64,000 nucleotides of DNA. Origin: Ophiobolus disseminans. Taxonomy: Eukaryota; Ascomycota; Dothideomycetes; Pleosporales; Phaeosphaeriaceae. The notes under the pieces were generated by a model that was not told where the DNA came from, did not search any database, and was given only the letters and a program-made list of their open reading frames with translations. Position 1 is the stretch's first letter. Each line of letters opens with the position of its first letter. A program made the translations under genes and the position numbers. The DNA lies in the NCBI GenBank assembly GCA_010093685.1, contig MU006244.1, forward strand, positions 124,001 to 188,000, read 5' to 3'. Below are positions 1 through 10,732 of the stretch, one piece after another.

Positions 1-112
1 TGAGCATGTTTTTCGAGTTCTAATTATTATTCAATGTTCTTAAAACGCTATGCAGCAAGGCGCATGTCGTGCATACTTGCTATGTGCTTGTCGTTTTATC
101 CTGACAGCAAGC

Positions 113-781
113 CTACTGCGATTTCCACTGCTGGATCTCGCCCTCGCTGAGATGCCTCAGCTTGTTCACGTTTGGTGACGATCCGGTCGCAACACCCTTT
201 GCTAGCTCAACGAGACCACCGATCTGGGTCCTGTTCGATATGGCGTACTGAGCGGTGCTGGCCTTGACGCGGATGATGCCAATGCGCGGGTCCTCTGGGC
301 CGCCATCGTGCTTACCGTCACCGAGGTCGCCAATCCAGGCCTTCAATGCGGGGGAGTAGTGCTTCTTGACAATAGCCCGGTCCGTCTCGATGGAGGCGTG
401 TCCTGAGATGGATGCCCACTCGCCGGAGCTGGTGATGAAGCCAATGTTGACAGAGGCATCCTCCTTGAGGTCGTCGGTCTTGCCAGACTCGGTGTTGGTG
501 TGGAAAAGGAGGTCGAAGCCATTCGCTTCCTGTGAGATGTTAGATTGGGATCAGTCACTATGACAGGTATTGCGGCTGACCTTCGCGGCCAGAGCCATGG
601 CTCTTGATGCCAACAGATCGCTGTCGGCAGCGTGTGTGGTGAGGAGACAGAACTTGGTGTTGTCGATAAACTTGAGGAGGTCCTCAGCCTTCTCCTTCAG
701 GGAAGGCTCATCCTTGTTCTTCTGGGTGTATGGGTCGGCGGCCTTGGAGCCGGTGTCGGTGTTGCTGAAGCCTGAAGACAT
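113..781 (-). CDS. bli-3: BLI-3-like protein, pyridoxamine-phosphate-oxidase-fold (general stress FMN-binding type)
   Basis: Exons 781-581 and 529-113 join in phase 0 through a 51-nt GTCAGC...CACAG intron and give 205 aa. The protein fits the split-barrel PNPOx-like family of BLI-3 (blue-light-induced in Neurospora) and bacterial general stress protein 26. Visible landmarks are the LLKFIDNTKFCLLTT strand near residues 35-50, SRAMALAAK at 60-67 where FMN phosphate contacts usually lie, then NGFDLLFHTNTESGK and the GEWASISGHASI block. The C-terminus, NKLRHLSEGEIQQWKSQ, is family-like. The family binds a flavin; the substrate is unknown. The start at 781 gives the usual family length, but the frame stays open to an ATG at 931 with a basic, presequence-like extension. 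Light induction is inferred from the family only. Confidence 0.85.
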
Positions 782-1739
782 GTTGTGTATGTGGATTCGG
801 TTTACAGTTTGGTGCTTTGGAAACTGTACAGCAGCTGTCAGCATGCAATTGGCGACCAGCTTAGTATTCAGAGGTCTCTGCGCTGTTCGCAATGTAGAAG
901 AAAGAGAGCGTAAGGAGAGACGGGCGTACATTTTTTGAAGGAGATTCGGTGGTGCAGCGGGGTAGTGGTGAGCAGAGTCTGGCTGTCGTGAGACCTAAGT
1001 AGTATTGCTCTGTAGTGACGTCAGTGTAAACATAATGGACCCCACATCGGGCCTGTGGGGTAACCGCGATCTGACGGCCACGCGATTCGTATGGGAGCCG
1101 GATCACCTTTCGCGAGGATTGGCTGGGCTGAAATAGTCTCACTCTGGTACCATATTCCGTCATCTGGCATATCTCGTCAATGGAGAGCGCAATCTTGCAG
1201 CTACACGGTTTGCAACACTCACTTTGCCTATGCTCTCCCCGTTCTTACAGAACAGCAGTTTGGTTGAATTGTATCCAATAATGCGACGAAATAAGCAGTG
1301 CACTAGTACGCTAGAGTAATAAAGTAGCTTGTGAGATTGACTTCGGCCACGTCCCGACGATGCAGAAACGCATCGTGAGCTTCAGATGATTTAGAGATTT
1401 CCCAATATTCTGATACGAAATGGGGGCCAGTGATCCTGTCCACTACCTAGGTGGCTGAGCAAATACGTTCCTACTCCTTAATCACAAAGCCAACTCACCT
1501 TCCAAAATCCGCGGGATGCAATCGACAGAGATGATTACAAGGCACTTCAACAGTCGTCTCACTTCCACGCGTGCATCTACGACTGTCGGCGGGACTGATA
1601 TGCCGCTTCAAGGAGGCATGTCATTGAGATGGCATATTTCCAACAAGTGGTCATGAGAAAGCGTTGTTTACGAAAGCAGAGGACGTTTCAAACACAACTA
1701 CTACCAAAGCCCCTCGTACCATCCCACCCCCTCCCCCTC
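782..1739. other. Gene-free spacer: bli-3-like promoter and 3' side of the GST fusion gene
   Basis: This holds the upstream region of the bli-3-like gene and the 3' flank of the next gene. Two GATC tetramers at 1068-1071 and 1101-1104 lie about 290-320 bp upstream of the start. An ACCTAGGT palindrome is at 1445-1452. A 303-nt open frame on the minus strand here has no coding character that I can recognise. Confidence 0.5.
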
Positions 1740-3386
1740 TCACCAAAAACAAATCGTCCTAACCTCCACACTCTCCCTCATCCTCGCCCCCTCCCTCGTC
1801 TCCGGATCCACAAACGCCGTATGCCCCACAAACCGACTCGTCCCATCCACCTTCGAATCAAACGTCTTAAGCAGTATACTCTGGCTCGGCGTCATCCCGG
1901 GAAAGTACCACCACTTGTGCTGCTTGCTGTGCTTCATGACGTAGTTCTCGCCCACGCGGTCCCTGTAGTGGAGGTAGAGTTTGAAAAAGTCGGTGTCGCG
2001 GCACGATTGGGTGTCGCACATGGCTAGCGGGCGTTCTTCGACGACGTTGAGGGGTTTCCACACGTTGATGAAGGCGTAGCGGTTTTGCATCAGGGTGGAG
2101 GCTTCGTCGGGTAGTAGTTGCTGGACGCGAAGGGGCCCGGATTCGGCGGTGTAGTCGCAGTGTACGAGCATTACGGGTGTGCGTTGGGAGGTGGATTTCT
2201 CGTCTGTTAGGGGTTTGTTTGCGTTGCGCTCGGAGCGGATGGTGTGGTCGAAGACCAGGACGCGAGAAGCGCCGGTGGTGGTTTTGAGAAAATCGACAAC
2301 TTCGGGGTAGAAGGATGAGCGCACAGCGTCGTCGGAAGTCCAATCATCATGATCAGCGTCAAAGTCGTGAACAGAGAAGCCGTTGGAGTCGAGGGAAAGG
2401 GACGAGGCATGGGTCCAGGCGTCGTGGACGGAGATCTCTACTGGGGCGTCGCCTGGAGTGTGAATATCTTTAGCCTTGTCGGTTTCGTAGAAGTAGAGCT
2501 CAGTGGGGGCATCGACAGCTTGGGTATAGTTTACGGTTGTGCGGACGGAGTGTGGTTCTGATGGGGCGGTACGTACGCCGTTAGGGAGCAGTGCCTTGTC
2601 TACGGCTGCTTGAGTGCCTTTCCAGCTATCGAGCTGTTCGACGCATTCTGTCATCCAGCGCGTGACGTTGGGGTACTTGTCGAGAGGGAATTTGGAGGCT
2701 GCATGCAGGTGCCTGAGTTTAGGTTAGCGTCTTGTCCAAAAGTTGTGCCTCAATCTTGGGTGCTTACATCGGTGCGGCGACTGCAATGTCTGCAATAGTT
2801 ACGTTGTCACCAGTAAGCCACTTGTTCTTGCTAAGCCGAGCCTCAAGAATACCCGCTCCTCGATGGAACTTCTCAGCCTCTGCGTCGATGACCTTCTGGT
2901 CTGGTTCGGCCTTCATGAGAGGCTTGACGACATTCTCGACAAGGTAGACGTAGCAGGTCGGAAACCAGGACGATGCTTCCCATAGTAACCACTTGTTGAC
3001 GTCGGCGCGCTTCTTCAGATCTTTCGGGTACATGCTATCATTTCCAGACCTGTCGGCAGCATACATGAGAATTGCGTTCCGAAGATGCAATCAGCATTTG
3101 GATGATACAAAACAGAGCAATGTGCGAACTTACCGACTCGGTGAGCGTCAGATCGCCATCTGTTGCTGCCGGTACCGTCTTGTGCGGGTTAGTCTTAGCA
3201 AATTCCTCGCTCTTGTGTTCGCCGGTGAAGTAATTGATGTAGTTCTGCTTGTAGTCTGCCTTCATCTCATCCAAGCCAGCAAGCACTTTGCGAGAGTTGA
3301 TCGTACATGGATCGCCTAGACTTGAGATCAGTACCATGCTACATTCTTGTTATAGGTATTTGCTTACAGTATATTTGAATCGTCAT
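1740..3386 (-). CDS. Glutathione S-transferase fused to a CmcJ/AsaB-like hydroxylase-desaturase domain
   Basis: Exons 3386-3368, 3315-3134, 3078-2768 and 2712-1740 give 494 aa. Residues 1-80 are a thioredoxin-fold GST N-domain (MTIQIY, DPCTINSRKVLAG, KTVPAATDGDLTLTES-NAILMY). Residues 90-215 are the helical GST C-domain (WLTGDNVTIADIAVAAPM, YPNVTRWM). From about 217 to 494 it matches the fungal CmcJ/NvfI/AsaB group: H355-x-D357 in VHCDYT, AFINVWKPLN, ERPLAMCDTQSC, HKWWYFPGMTPSQSILLKTFDS and H468 in GHTAFVDP. Some members of that group are non-haem iron oxygenases; iron use here is inferred. Intron 1 joins in frame only at the second AG (CTAG). Intron 2 (3133-3079) has a GTAAGT donor and a CTGAT branch site but ends in GG rather than AG. 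The gene is therefore either spliced unusually or damaged. The substrate is unknown; glutathione conjugation followed by oxidation is speculation. Confidence 0.8.
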
Positions 3387-4044
3387 GCTGATTGAGAGTT
3401 TATAAGACGAGTTACGAGGGGAACAGAGATCGGGAGCTCAACATGTCGGCTCTGAATGTGTGCGAGGTGACCATTATATGTAAGATGTACTCAAGCTGTT
3501 GATCTTACCGTCCACTACCTACACCTACCCCGCATCCTTGCTACACTAGGGACAGCGGGGTTGCACGACCTCCCAATTGAAGCTCTTATCCAATCGAGGA
3601 TCATGGAGGCGGTCGCCGAGCGATAATTTGTCACGAGAAGGAGGTGCCAGAGTCGGCTGCATCGCTGCTGTAGAGGTTGCCTTCCGATCGGGATCAGACT
3701 ACCTGTCGCACTAGTGTTTATTCCCGCTAGAGCTACTAGCGAGCATAACGCGAGTTCTGGGCGTGTAAAACTCACCGTAACCAGAAGACGTACTGTTACT
3801 AGTTAGAGAGCGAGTGAATGTGAAAAAATACGTATTACCAATCTACGTATTGAGCGAATCTATGAAATAGTGAATTACACTCCTGTAACTCGGCCATGCC
3901 ATGCTGAAATAAAGTTAAACTCTCTATGAGACAAGAAGTTCTCAAGATAGAGATGATGGGTACAATGCCAACCCTAGATAGTGGAGATGCCTGGATAAAT
4001 GGCCCAACTTTTGATGTCCCTCCGGTTGTGCGCTGAATGTGCGT
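3387..4044. other. Gene-free spacer
   Basis: The promoter of the GST fusion gene (right to left) meets the 3' flank of BFR1. An 86-codon open frame on the minus strand has no recognisable family. I see no repeat or RNA gene. Confidence 0.5.
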
Positions 4045-5735
4045 TTATGCCTCGGCAGCAGTCTCCTCCTTGTCTTCAATGGAGGCTTTCTTGAGCTCTT
4101 CGGCAGCATCATCCGCGCCGTCCTGCTCCTGGGCGAGCTCGGCTTCCGCTGTGGGACCTCCATTGACGCCCTGGTTCTTCTGGGCGGGCTTGCGAGCGAC
4201 GTCTGTAGTGCCGTTTGCGCCCTCGTCCTCTTCAGCCTCGAGGCGCTCAATTTCCTTCTGTGCCTTGCCAATGTTCTGTAGTATTGTTAGCCATGAACGA
4301 CGTTGTAATGACTCAACGAACTCACCTCCTTGGTCTTTCGATCCTGGTCGCCCTTCCAGAACGCAAGCTTCTCCTTCAGCTTCTCGACTGTTGCGGGAAC
4401 TTCGGCTTGACTTGAGGGTGCGTCAAGACCGACCTTTGCAAGCTCCTCGATGATGCCCATGTTCAGGTTGAACTTGGACTCAGCAGGAGCTGCCTTCTTG
4501 CCCTTCTTTCCCTTCTTACCGCCAGTGCCGACGAAGTAGCTCTCTTCTTCGGCCTCCTTCTTACCCACGCGTGTGCCCTTGAAGTCTGCAGAGTCAATGG
4601 TGCGCTGGGTGGAGGCGGCGAATTTGCTGGCGGCGGCGGTCTCCTTCGGCGGCAGTGCCGAGGGGTCGAAGTGGCGGATCAGACCCTCGGTGGCAAAGAT
4701 CTCGTCCTGGTAGGCGGCTGCGCTGGCCTCTTCGAGACGCTTGCTCGCGGCCTCCTTGCGCTTGCCGGAGACGTACTGCAGCTGTTCTTGGCGGCGCTTC
4801 TCGTTGCGGACTTTGCGGGCCTGGAAATCGTACTCCTGGAAAGCACGCTTCTGTCCAAAGTAGGCGTCCTTGAGCTCCTTGCGTGCCTGGTACTTCTCCT
4901 GCTGAACAGCACGTGCCTTGTCGGTATCGTCGCGGAGTGCCTTGAGACTCTTGAAGGCGTCGTCTTGCTCGGCCTTGAGACCGTCCAGCTCGGTCTGAAG
5001 CACGGTGTACTTCTCGCTCAGGGCCTTCTGCTCGGGGTCGTCCAACAGCTTCTTCTGCTCGGCGATCTTCGCCTTGATGGCGTCGATGTCTTTCTGCTGG
5101 CCGTCGAAGCCGGTGAACTGCTTGCGGGCCTTGTTGAGGCTCGTAATCTCAGACAGGGCCTTCTTCTCGTCGACCAGCTTCATCATGCCGCTGTCAACCG
5201 ACTTCTGCAGGCGCGCAATCTCCTGGTCGACATCCTCGACCGACTTGTAGTTGAGCTTGCCCTTGCTGGTTTTCAGCTCGTTGAGCCGCGACTTGAGCTG
5301 CTCGTCGTACTTCTTGATCTGCTCGTGGATGGCGCTGCGGCCGGACTTGTTGCCCTGCTGCGTCTGTCGGATGGCGTTCAGCTCCGTCTTCAGCTCCTGC
5401 TGGCGCTTTGCGTTGGGCGAGTCCTTGTTGTTGGGGCGGGCGAGGTCGAGCTTGGCTTTGCAGGCGTTCTGTTGACATTAGCAGGCGCTACACAGGCACA
5501 AACTCGCTTGCGATGCATGTTCCCGTCGGCTCGGCCCACGGGTTGTGGCAGACTGTTTCGCATGTAAACGCCAGAAATAGGGTAAACCCACCAGCTTATC
5601 CTGCGCAGCCGTGTGCTCCTTCTCCGCCTTGGCGAGGTCCTCCTTGTACTTGTCCTCGTCCGGCTTCTCGGGCCTGACAATCTGCTGCTTTCCCTGAGAG
5701 GCCTCAGCGGCGGGAGGAGTAGCAACGTCGGCCAT
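4045..5735 (-). CDS. BFR1: BFR1-like nuclear segregation / mRNP protein
   Basis: Exons 5735-5592, 5468-4326 and 4275-4045 join in phase 0 and give 505 aa. Yeast Bfr1 binds polysomal mRNPs at the ER and affects secretion and ploidy; the family is long and coiled-coil. Here nearly all of residues 25-310 is charged heptad-rich sequence (DKYKEDLAKAEKEH, KSGRSAIHEQIKKYDEQLK, QKDIDAIKAKIAEQKKLLDD). Later come a lysine patch (GGKKGKKGKKA) and NMGIIEELAKVGLDAPSSQAEV, typical of fungal Bfr1 C-terminal regions. The acidic tail ends EDKEETAAEA. A 298-codon open frame on the other strand is only a shadow of the skewed codon use. It is divergent from the uroporphyrinogen synthase gene, 267 bp between starts. 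Confidence 0.9.
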
Positions 5736-6002
5736 GATGCAGTCAATTGAGTCGCAAGGCTGACTGTGTGAGTTCCGCGATCAGAAGAGTTGCGGAGAAG
5801 ATGTGGGAACCGATGGGGACGGGTGGTGGAGATATATAGATGCGGAGGACAACTATTTCACAATCGAGGGTCCGCGCGTTGGGGAAATTCGAGGTTGCAG
5901 ACCGCGGAACAAATCTATAGCTTTACCCGAGCTTCTAGCGCCACGACCATGCCTTTCACCTGCTCGCTCCTTCGCCCAACGTCACACACGGTCAGCACAG
6001 CC

Positions 6003-6938
6003 ATGGCAGAGCAGTCACGGGGCAAGGTCCCACTCCTGCTGTTGAAGACAAAGTCGGTACCCACAGACACCTACGAGGAGCTATTTATAACCCTGGACAA
6101 CCACCGATATGCGCCTGTTTTCGTCCCCGTGCTGGAACACCGCTTCAAGCGAGATGCCCTGGATGAAGTGCGCACGCACGTTACCAACCACGGCTTTGTC
6201 CCGGCGGCACAGCAAGGCCTTGCCACATATGGAGCCTTGATATTCACTTCCCAACGAGCTGTGGAAGCTTTCACAGAGATAGTGGAAGAAGTCCGCAAGG
6301 AAGGCAAACATGTAATCGACCACCTGCTCCCACAAAGTCTTCCGATGTATGTTGTTGGGCCAGCCACGGCACGCGGACTGAGAGAATTGAACCTGCCGTG
6401 TCCCATCCTGGGAGAGCACACTGGCAATGGAGAGGCTCTGGCGGCATACATGCTGGAGCATTACAACGAAATGTATCCAGGAGCTAGCAAGCCGTCAATA
6501 TTGTTCCTCGTCGGCGATAAAAGGCGAGACATAATACCGAAGACAATGCAAGCTGCAAACCTCAGCGACGAAAGACGCTGTAAAGTGGATGAACTGGTTA
6601 TATACGAGACTGGTGAGATGCAGTCCTTCAGAGACAACTTTTCAGCATTGTGGGGCAAGAATGTAAACGCAGGCTGCGACCGGCAATGGATCGTCGTCTT
6701 CTCTCCTACCGGATGCCAAGCTATGCTAGAAAGCCTGGGCCTTCTCGATACAGAGACCGGAAGGGGGAAACCTTCTGCAAGCCGAAATGCCATACTTGTG
6801 GCGACGATTGGGCCGACCACTCGCGATTATCTTGAGGCTGAATTTGGCTTTTCTCCGGACGTCTGCGCAGAGAAGCCGAGTCCTGAAGGGATAGCAGAAG
6901 GCATTCGATCGTTTGAGATTAAGTATAGCAAGCCGTAA
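6003..6938 (+). CDS. HEM4: Uroporphyrinogen-III synthase
   Basis: This single exon gives 311 aa with the HemD fold. The enzyme closes hydroxymethylbilane with inversion of ring D to give uroporphyrinogen III in haem synthesis, and is cytosolic in fungi. Visible motifs are LLLLKTKSVPTDTYEELF at the N-terminus, YGALIFTSQRAVEAF near residues 73-87, YVVGPATARGL, the ILFLVGDKRRDIIP linker strand, and IVVFSPTGCQAM and ILVATIGPTTRDYL in the second domain. The family is poorly conserved in sequence, but these domain landmarks are distinctive. The frame is open upstream, with another ATG at 5949; the start at 6003 was chosen because family members begin shortly before the first beta strand. The promoter is shared with BFR1. 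Confidence 0.9.
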   Translation: MAEQSRGKVPLLLLKTKSVPTDTYEELFITLDNHRYAPVFVPVLEHRFKRDALDEVRTHVTNHGFVPAAQQGLATYGALIFTSQRAVEAFTEIVEEVRKEGKHVIDHLLPQSLPMYVVGPATARGLRELNLPCPILGEHTGNGEALAAYMLEHYNEMYPGASKPSILFLVGDKRRDIIPKTMQAANLSDERRCKVDELVIYETGEMQSFRDNFSALWGKNVNAGCDRQWIVVFSPTGCQAMLESLGLLDTETGRGKPSASRNAILVATIGPTTRDYLEAEFGFSPDVCAEKPSPEGIAEGIRSFEIKYSKP

Positions 6939-7344
6939 CTGTGAGATAGGAGTATCAAAGCTTGAGCAACATTCAACTCAGCCTGCCACACGAAACTGAT
7001 ATGTAGCGTCAGTAACCAGCATAAGCTGTTTTTGGGGCAAGCACAATCACCTGTCATACGCATGTTCCGCTATAGTCTCATATAGTTGAGTTAGGGCCTA
7101 CGCCGAGTGCGCAAGTACATGTGCATCAAGCAAGCGTCATGCTGTGTCATTCACGTGACCAGGCGTCGCGTGGGCGCTGTTGGTGCAGACAAGTGCTAAA
7201 CTTTGTCGCGATGACATCACCATTCTCGCACGATCTTCGCGTTCAGCTAACACTCCATCCAACTCGCGTCTCTTTCATATCCTACATCAATCACATTTCA
7301 CCTCCCACCTCTTTTCCACGCGCCAATTGACCACACAAACAAAC
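6939..7344. other. Gene-free spacer: HEM4 3' flank and promoter of next gene
   Basis: A pyrimidine-rich leader (CATCAATCACATTTCACCTC) precedes the ATG at 7345. I see no other signal. Confidence 0.45.
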
Positions 7345-8788
7345 ATGGCCGGAACACGATCATCAACGCGCACCGCCGACAAAAGCTCTAGCCCTGCAAA
7401 GAGCGATGACGCGGTCGCTGGCTCCAAGAGGAAGCCTGACGCGCAACCTTCACCGGCGCGGAGTCGCAAAACGACCAAGAAGCAGGCCACGCTCGAGGAG
7501 AGTGGCATCACGACCGAAGATAGCGAGATGAAAGACGCGTCTGATCAGGATGGCGAGAAGAGTGAGGGTAAGGACGCGTCAGTAGGCGCCTCTGATAGTG
7601 CTGCGAATACAGACGCGATCAGTGATGACGTGAAGGCGGAGGAGAACGATAGTGCTGCGAAAGTCGGCACGACCAACGATGACGGGAATGAAGTGGGAAA
7701 CGATAGTGCCGCGAAGGTAGACCCGAGCAAAAATAGTGCGAAGCCTGAGAGCAACGGCGATACCATTGAGGAGTCCTCTCAACGAGAGGCTGAGATACCA
7801 TCTAATATTCTAGAAAAGGGACTCATCTATTTCTTCACGCGCAACCGCGTTGGCATTGACGACGCAGAGAGCGTAGGCGACCTCCAGAGGACCTTCTTCG
7901 TCCTACGCCCCCTCCCGACCGGAGCCAAATTGGGCGACGGCGCTATTCCCGACCTGAAGAACAATCGCCTGTTCGCCCTGCCCAAGAAGACGTTCCCCAA
8001 GTCGCACAATGACAAGTTCATGTCATTCGTTGAGAAGGCCAACACCACCATACAGGACCTGAAGGACAATTTCTTCTCTGGCAGCTCGTATGAGACCAAA
8101 ACCCAGGGCACACGACAGGTCGATCCTGTTACTCCAGTCGCTGAGGGTGTCTATGCGATCACTCGCACAGAGGATCGGACCACGCACTTGGTGTACTCCA
8201 CAACCATCCCATCTGATTTGGGAGAATTGCAGGAAGATCTTGGCATCAAGGATCAGGGTAGCTTCATCATCAGCGTGAAGAACCCAGAGCGCAGTGGACC
8301 TGCAGCTAGCCAGCTACCACAGAAGCCCGATTTCTCTAAAGAGTATGTTGCCTGAGGATACATCGAGTTTACAGGACTAACCATCAACAGGATCATCGAG
8401 GAGTTCCGCGGACTAGCATGGAGTGAGGTCAAGCCCAAGTACCTCGACCACGAATACTGTCAGATCCTTCTTATTGGCGAACATCTCGAGAGCGGTGTCG
8501 AGCCCACGAAGAAGGACCAGAAGCATGACAAGGAGACACCGCAGGAGGAGCTTGAGAAGCTTGAGCACGAGGACGAGCTTCGTGTGAAGCATTTAAATGG
8601 TAAGTTTGCATTCCTCGGTAGATCCTGGATATTGTCGATGTACTATGTCATCCGCACATACACTGAGATTCGATGGATAACCTGGTACTATGAAAGCGTA
8701 TGCTAACCACCTATCAGGTGACGACTCAGTCTTCGATGACCTCAAACTTAGCAAGAAAGACTACCCAAAGGTTCCTACCACGTGGTGA
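7345..8788 (+). CDS. Conserved fungal protein of unknown function
   Basis: Exons 7345-8342, 8391-8599 and 8718-8788 give 425 aa. Residues 1-150 are low-complexity: a basic serine-rich start (SSTRTADKSSSPAKS), a possible nuclear signal (SKRKPDAQPSPARSRKTTKK) and an acidic stretch with three NDSAAKV-like repeats. Residues 155-340 form one folded, evidently conserved domain: EKGLIYFFTRNRVGIDDAESVGDLQRTFFVLRP as its opening, then LFALPKKTFPKS, EGVYAITRTEDRTTHLVY and GSFIISVKNPE. The short last exons add a charged tail ending YPKVPTTW. I recall homologues in most Pezizomycotina, some labelled as transcription factors, but I see no DNA-binding or BTB fold. A nuclear location is inferred from the basic tract. 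Function is unknown. Confidence 0.8.
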
Positions 8789-9286
8789 AATGGGACGAAG
8801 GCGGACAGGTTCGTGTCTTCATGGCTAGTATGGTCTGCATGTAGAAAAACATTGTACAACATCTAGGAGGCCGGCGTCAATGGGCTGGTATTGCTTGCTG
8901 GGCATGGGTATGGCTCTGCACTACGCACCGAAAATCTCACGGCGCTGAGACACATGTGCGCTCCAATACTGTGGACTAAGTTGTTATTAATAAGGACATG
9001 AAATGCAAAACAGCGAATGCAGTATAATCCTGCTCTTTCACTCACACTCGATGTCTCCCCAGTCACTTCATCCTCACCAGTCACTACGCATCCATCGCCA
9101 ATCATGCGACGTCCTCACTTTCATCATCATAGAACCTACTCCGTGAGTAATGTGAGAGGTACAAAAGTTGTTGTTGCTCATTGTGGTCCATCGCTCCTTC
9201 CTCTACCTAGGTACTTTCCACTCCTCGACACTTTTCGCCTCCCGCCGCCGCGCATCTCTTCGCAACAAACTACAGTATCTAACAAA
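8789..9286. other. Gene-free spacer: promoter of the BTB gene
   Basis: The left part is the 3' flank of the preceding gene. The right part is a CT-rich promoter with an ACCTAGGT palindrome at 9205-9212, about 75 bp upstream of the BTB start. Confidence 0.45.
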
Positions 9287-10732
9287 ATGGCACCCAATCC
9301 TACACCTACTTTCGAAGAGCATGAATCCATCATTTGGCCTGTCCAGTCGTTCACAGTCGATCGGAACTTCAAGTCTCCGCACCCAGCACATTTGCTCCTG
9401 GATCGCGCCAATTCCGAGTTCGGCATAATCTACCAGATCTTACCTATGGTTGCAGTCATGGCGCAGTTCCCCGACAGCGACGAGCCGATCTTTTTCCAAG
9501 TGTCACGGACTCGCGCTGCGTGCTCACGCGAAGGGCAGACATGCAAGAAGGTCTGCGTCCTCATCCAGCAGCTTCAAATCGACCTGGAGTTCTCAAGCGC
9601 AGACCATGCTTCGGACTTCATGCACACACTGGGCCGGTTGGCAACAAAGGTTGGAAACCTGGAGTTCGAGGTGTATGAGGCGCAGTCGTACGTATGCCCA
9701 CACTTCACGCCAGCCTTCTAGCACTAATGGCATTGTGCGTAGGCTCAATGCTCTGAACAGACCAGACTTCAGCATCGAGAAGATGTGTATCAAGCATGAA
9801 TCTCCGCAGTCATGGATGAACATCAGGAACGAGGACACCTTCGATTGGGCGAGGTGAGTACCTTACACATTAAGCCAAACATCTTACTCACATCTCTAGC
9901 GTCTACCAGAGCGGCAAATGCACCGACTTCACCGTCATCGCAGGCGGCAGGTCCTTCCCCGTACACCGCATCCTGTAAGCTACACCTCCCATATAATGTG
10001 AGATCATTCTGACAGCACAACCAGGCTTTGCATGAGATCGCAGTACTTCAACGCAGTTTGTGACGGCCGATTCTCCGTAAGTACTCAACTTGTGCTGCTT
10101 GTTCACCGGTGCATTGAGCTAACAAGAAGAAGGAGACTGAGCAAAAATCGATTTCGCTACCCGAATCCGAAGACACGATCTCCATCATGCTCCAGGAGTT
10201 GTACAATGCCTACAATCCGACCACAGGATCCATTTTCACGAGCTTTGCATTGCAGCGAGAGATGGAGAAGGAGGCCATAATGGTCCGCTTGTTGGCGTTG
10301 TTCATCGCATCCGACAAGGTAAGTCTACCGCCTCTAGCCAGCCAGTCAGTACAGCTAACAGTATCAAAGTACAATCTCGAATCTATTAAGCGCAAGGCAG
10401 CAGAAGCAATCATCGACCGTCTACCCTTCCTTCAGGATGCTCTAGACATTATCAACGTCGCAGCGGTCATTTACGACGAAACCTGCCCACAGATCGACTG
10501 CGGTCTGCGCAAAGCCATCATCTTGCAGATACAGTCGCGCCTTTCGACCATCATGGGGGATGAGGCTGCTTGGGAAGGATATTCTGGCAACAAGACTCTG
10601 TTGAAGGCGCTTCACGAATGCCAGTGTGCGTCGCTGGAGGACCTTGGTTCGGACGAAGCCATGACTCCACCTGCGACTCCCGTGAAGACGGACAGGAAGT
10701 ATCGTCCCCAGACTCGGAGCAGCGGTGCATGA
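9287..10732 (+). CDS. BTB/POZ-domain protein
   Basis: Six exons (9287-9687, 9743-9853, 9900-9974, 10025-10076, about 10127-10318, 10370-10732) give about 397 aa. Residues 1-170 are a fungal N-terminal region without a recognised fold (IIWPVQSFTVDRNFKSPHPAHLLL). The BTB domain starts at about residue 171: SGKCTDFTVIAGGRSFPVHRILLCMRSQYFNAVCDGRF, then ISLPESEDTISIMLQELYNAYN. This is the usual D-F-x-V, HR-x-L-x-x-S-x-Y-F-x-A pattern. BTB domains form dimers and often act as Cullin-3 adaptors; that role is possible here but unproven. A helical region follows (LLALFIASDKYNLESIKRKAAEAI). The acceptor of exon 5 is ambiguous by one or two lysine codons in an AAGAAGAAG run. Confidence 0.85.

Noticed and set aside
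861..1163. 100-codon minus-strand frame upstream of the bli-3-like gene
   Set aside because: It overlaps the possible N-terminal extension in another frame and has no recognisable sequence.
4671..5567. 298-codon open frame on the plus strand
   Set aside because: It lies exactly antisense to the BFR1 coding exon, is leucine/valine-rich as expected from reverse-read Lys/Glu codons, and crosses an intron of the real gene.
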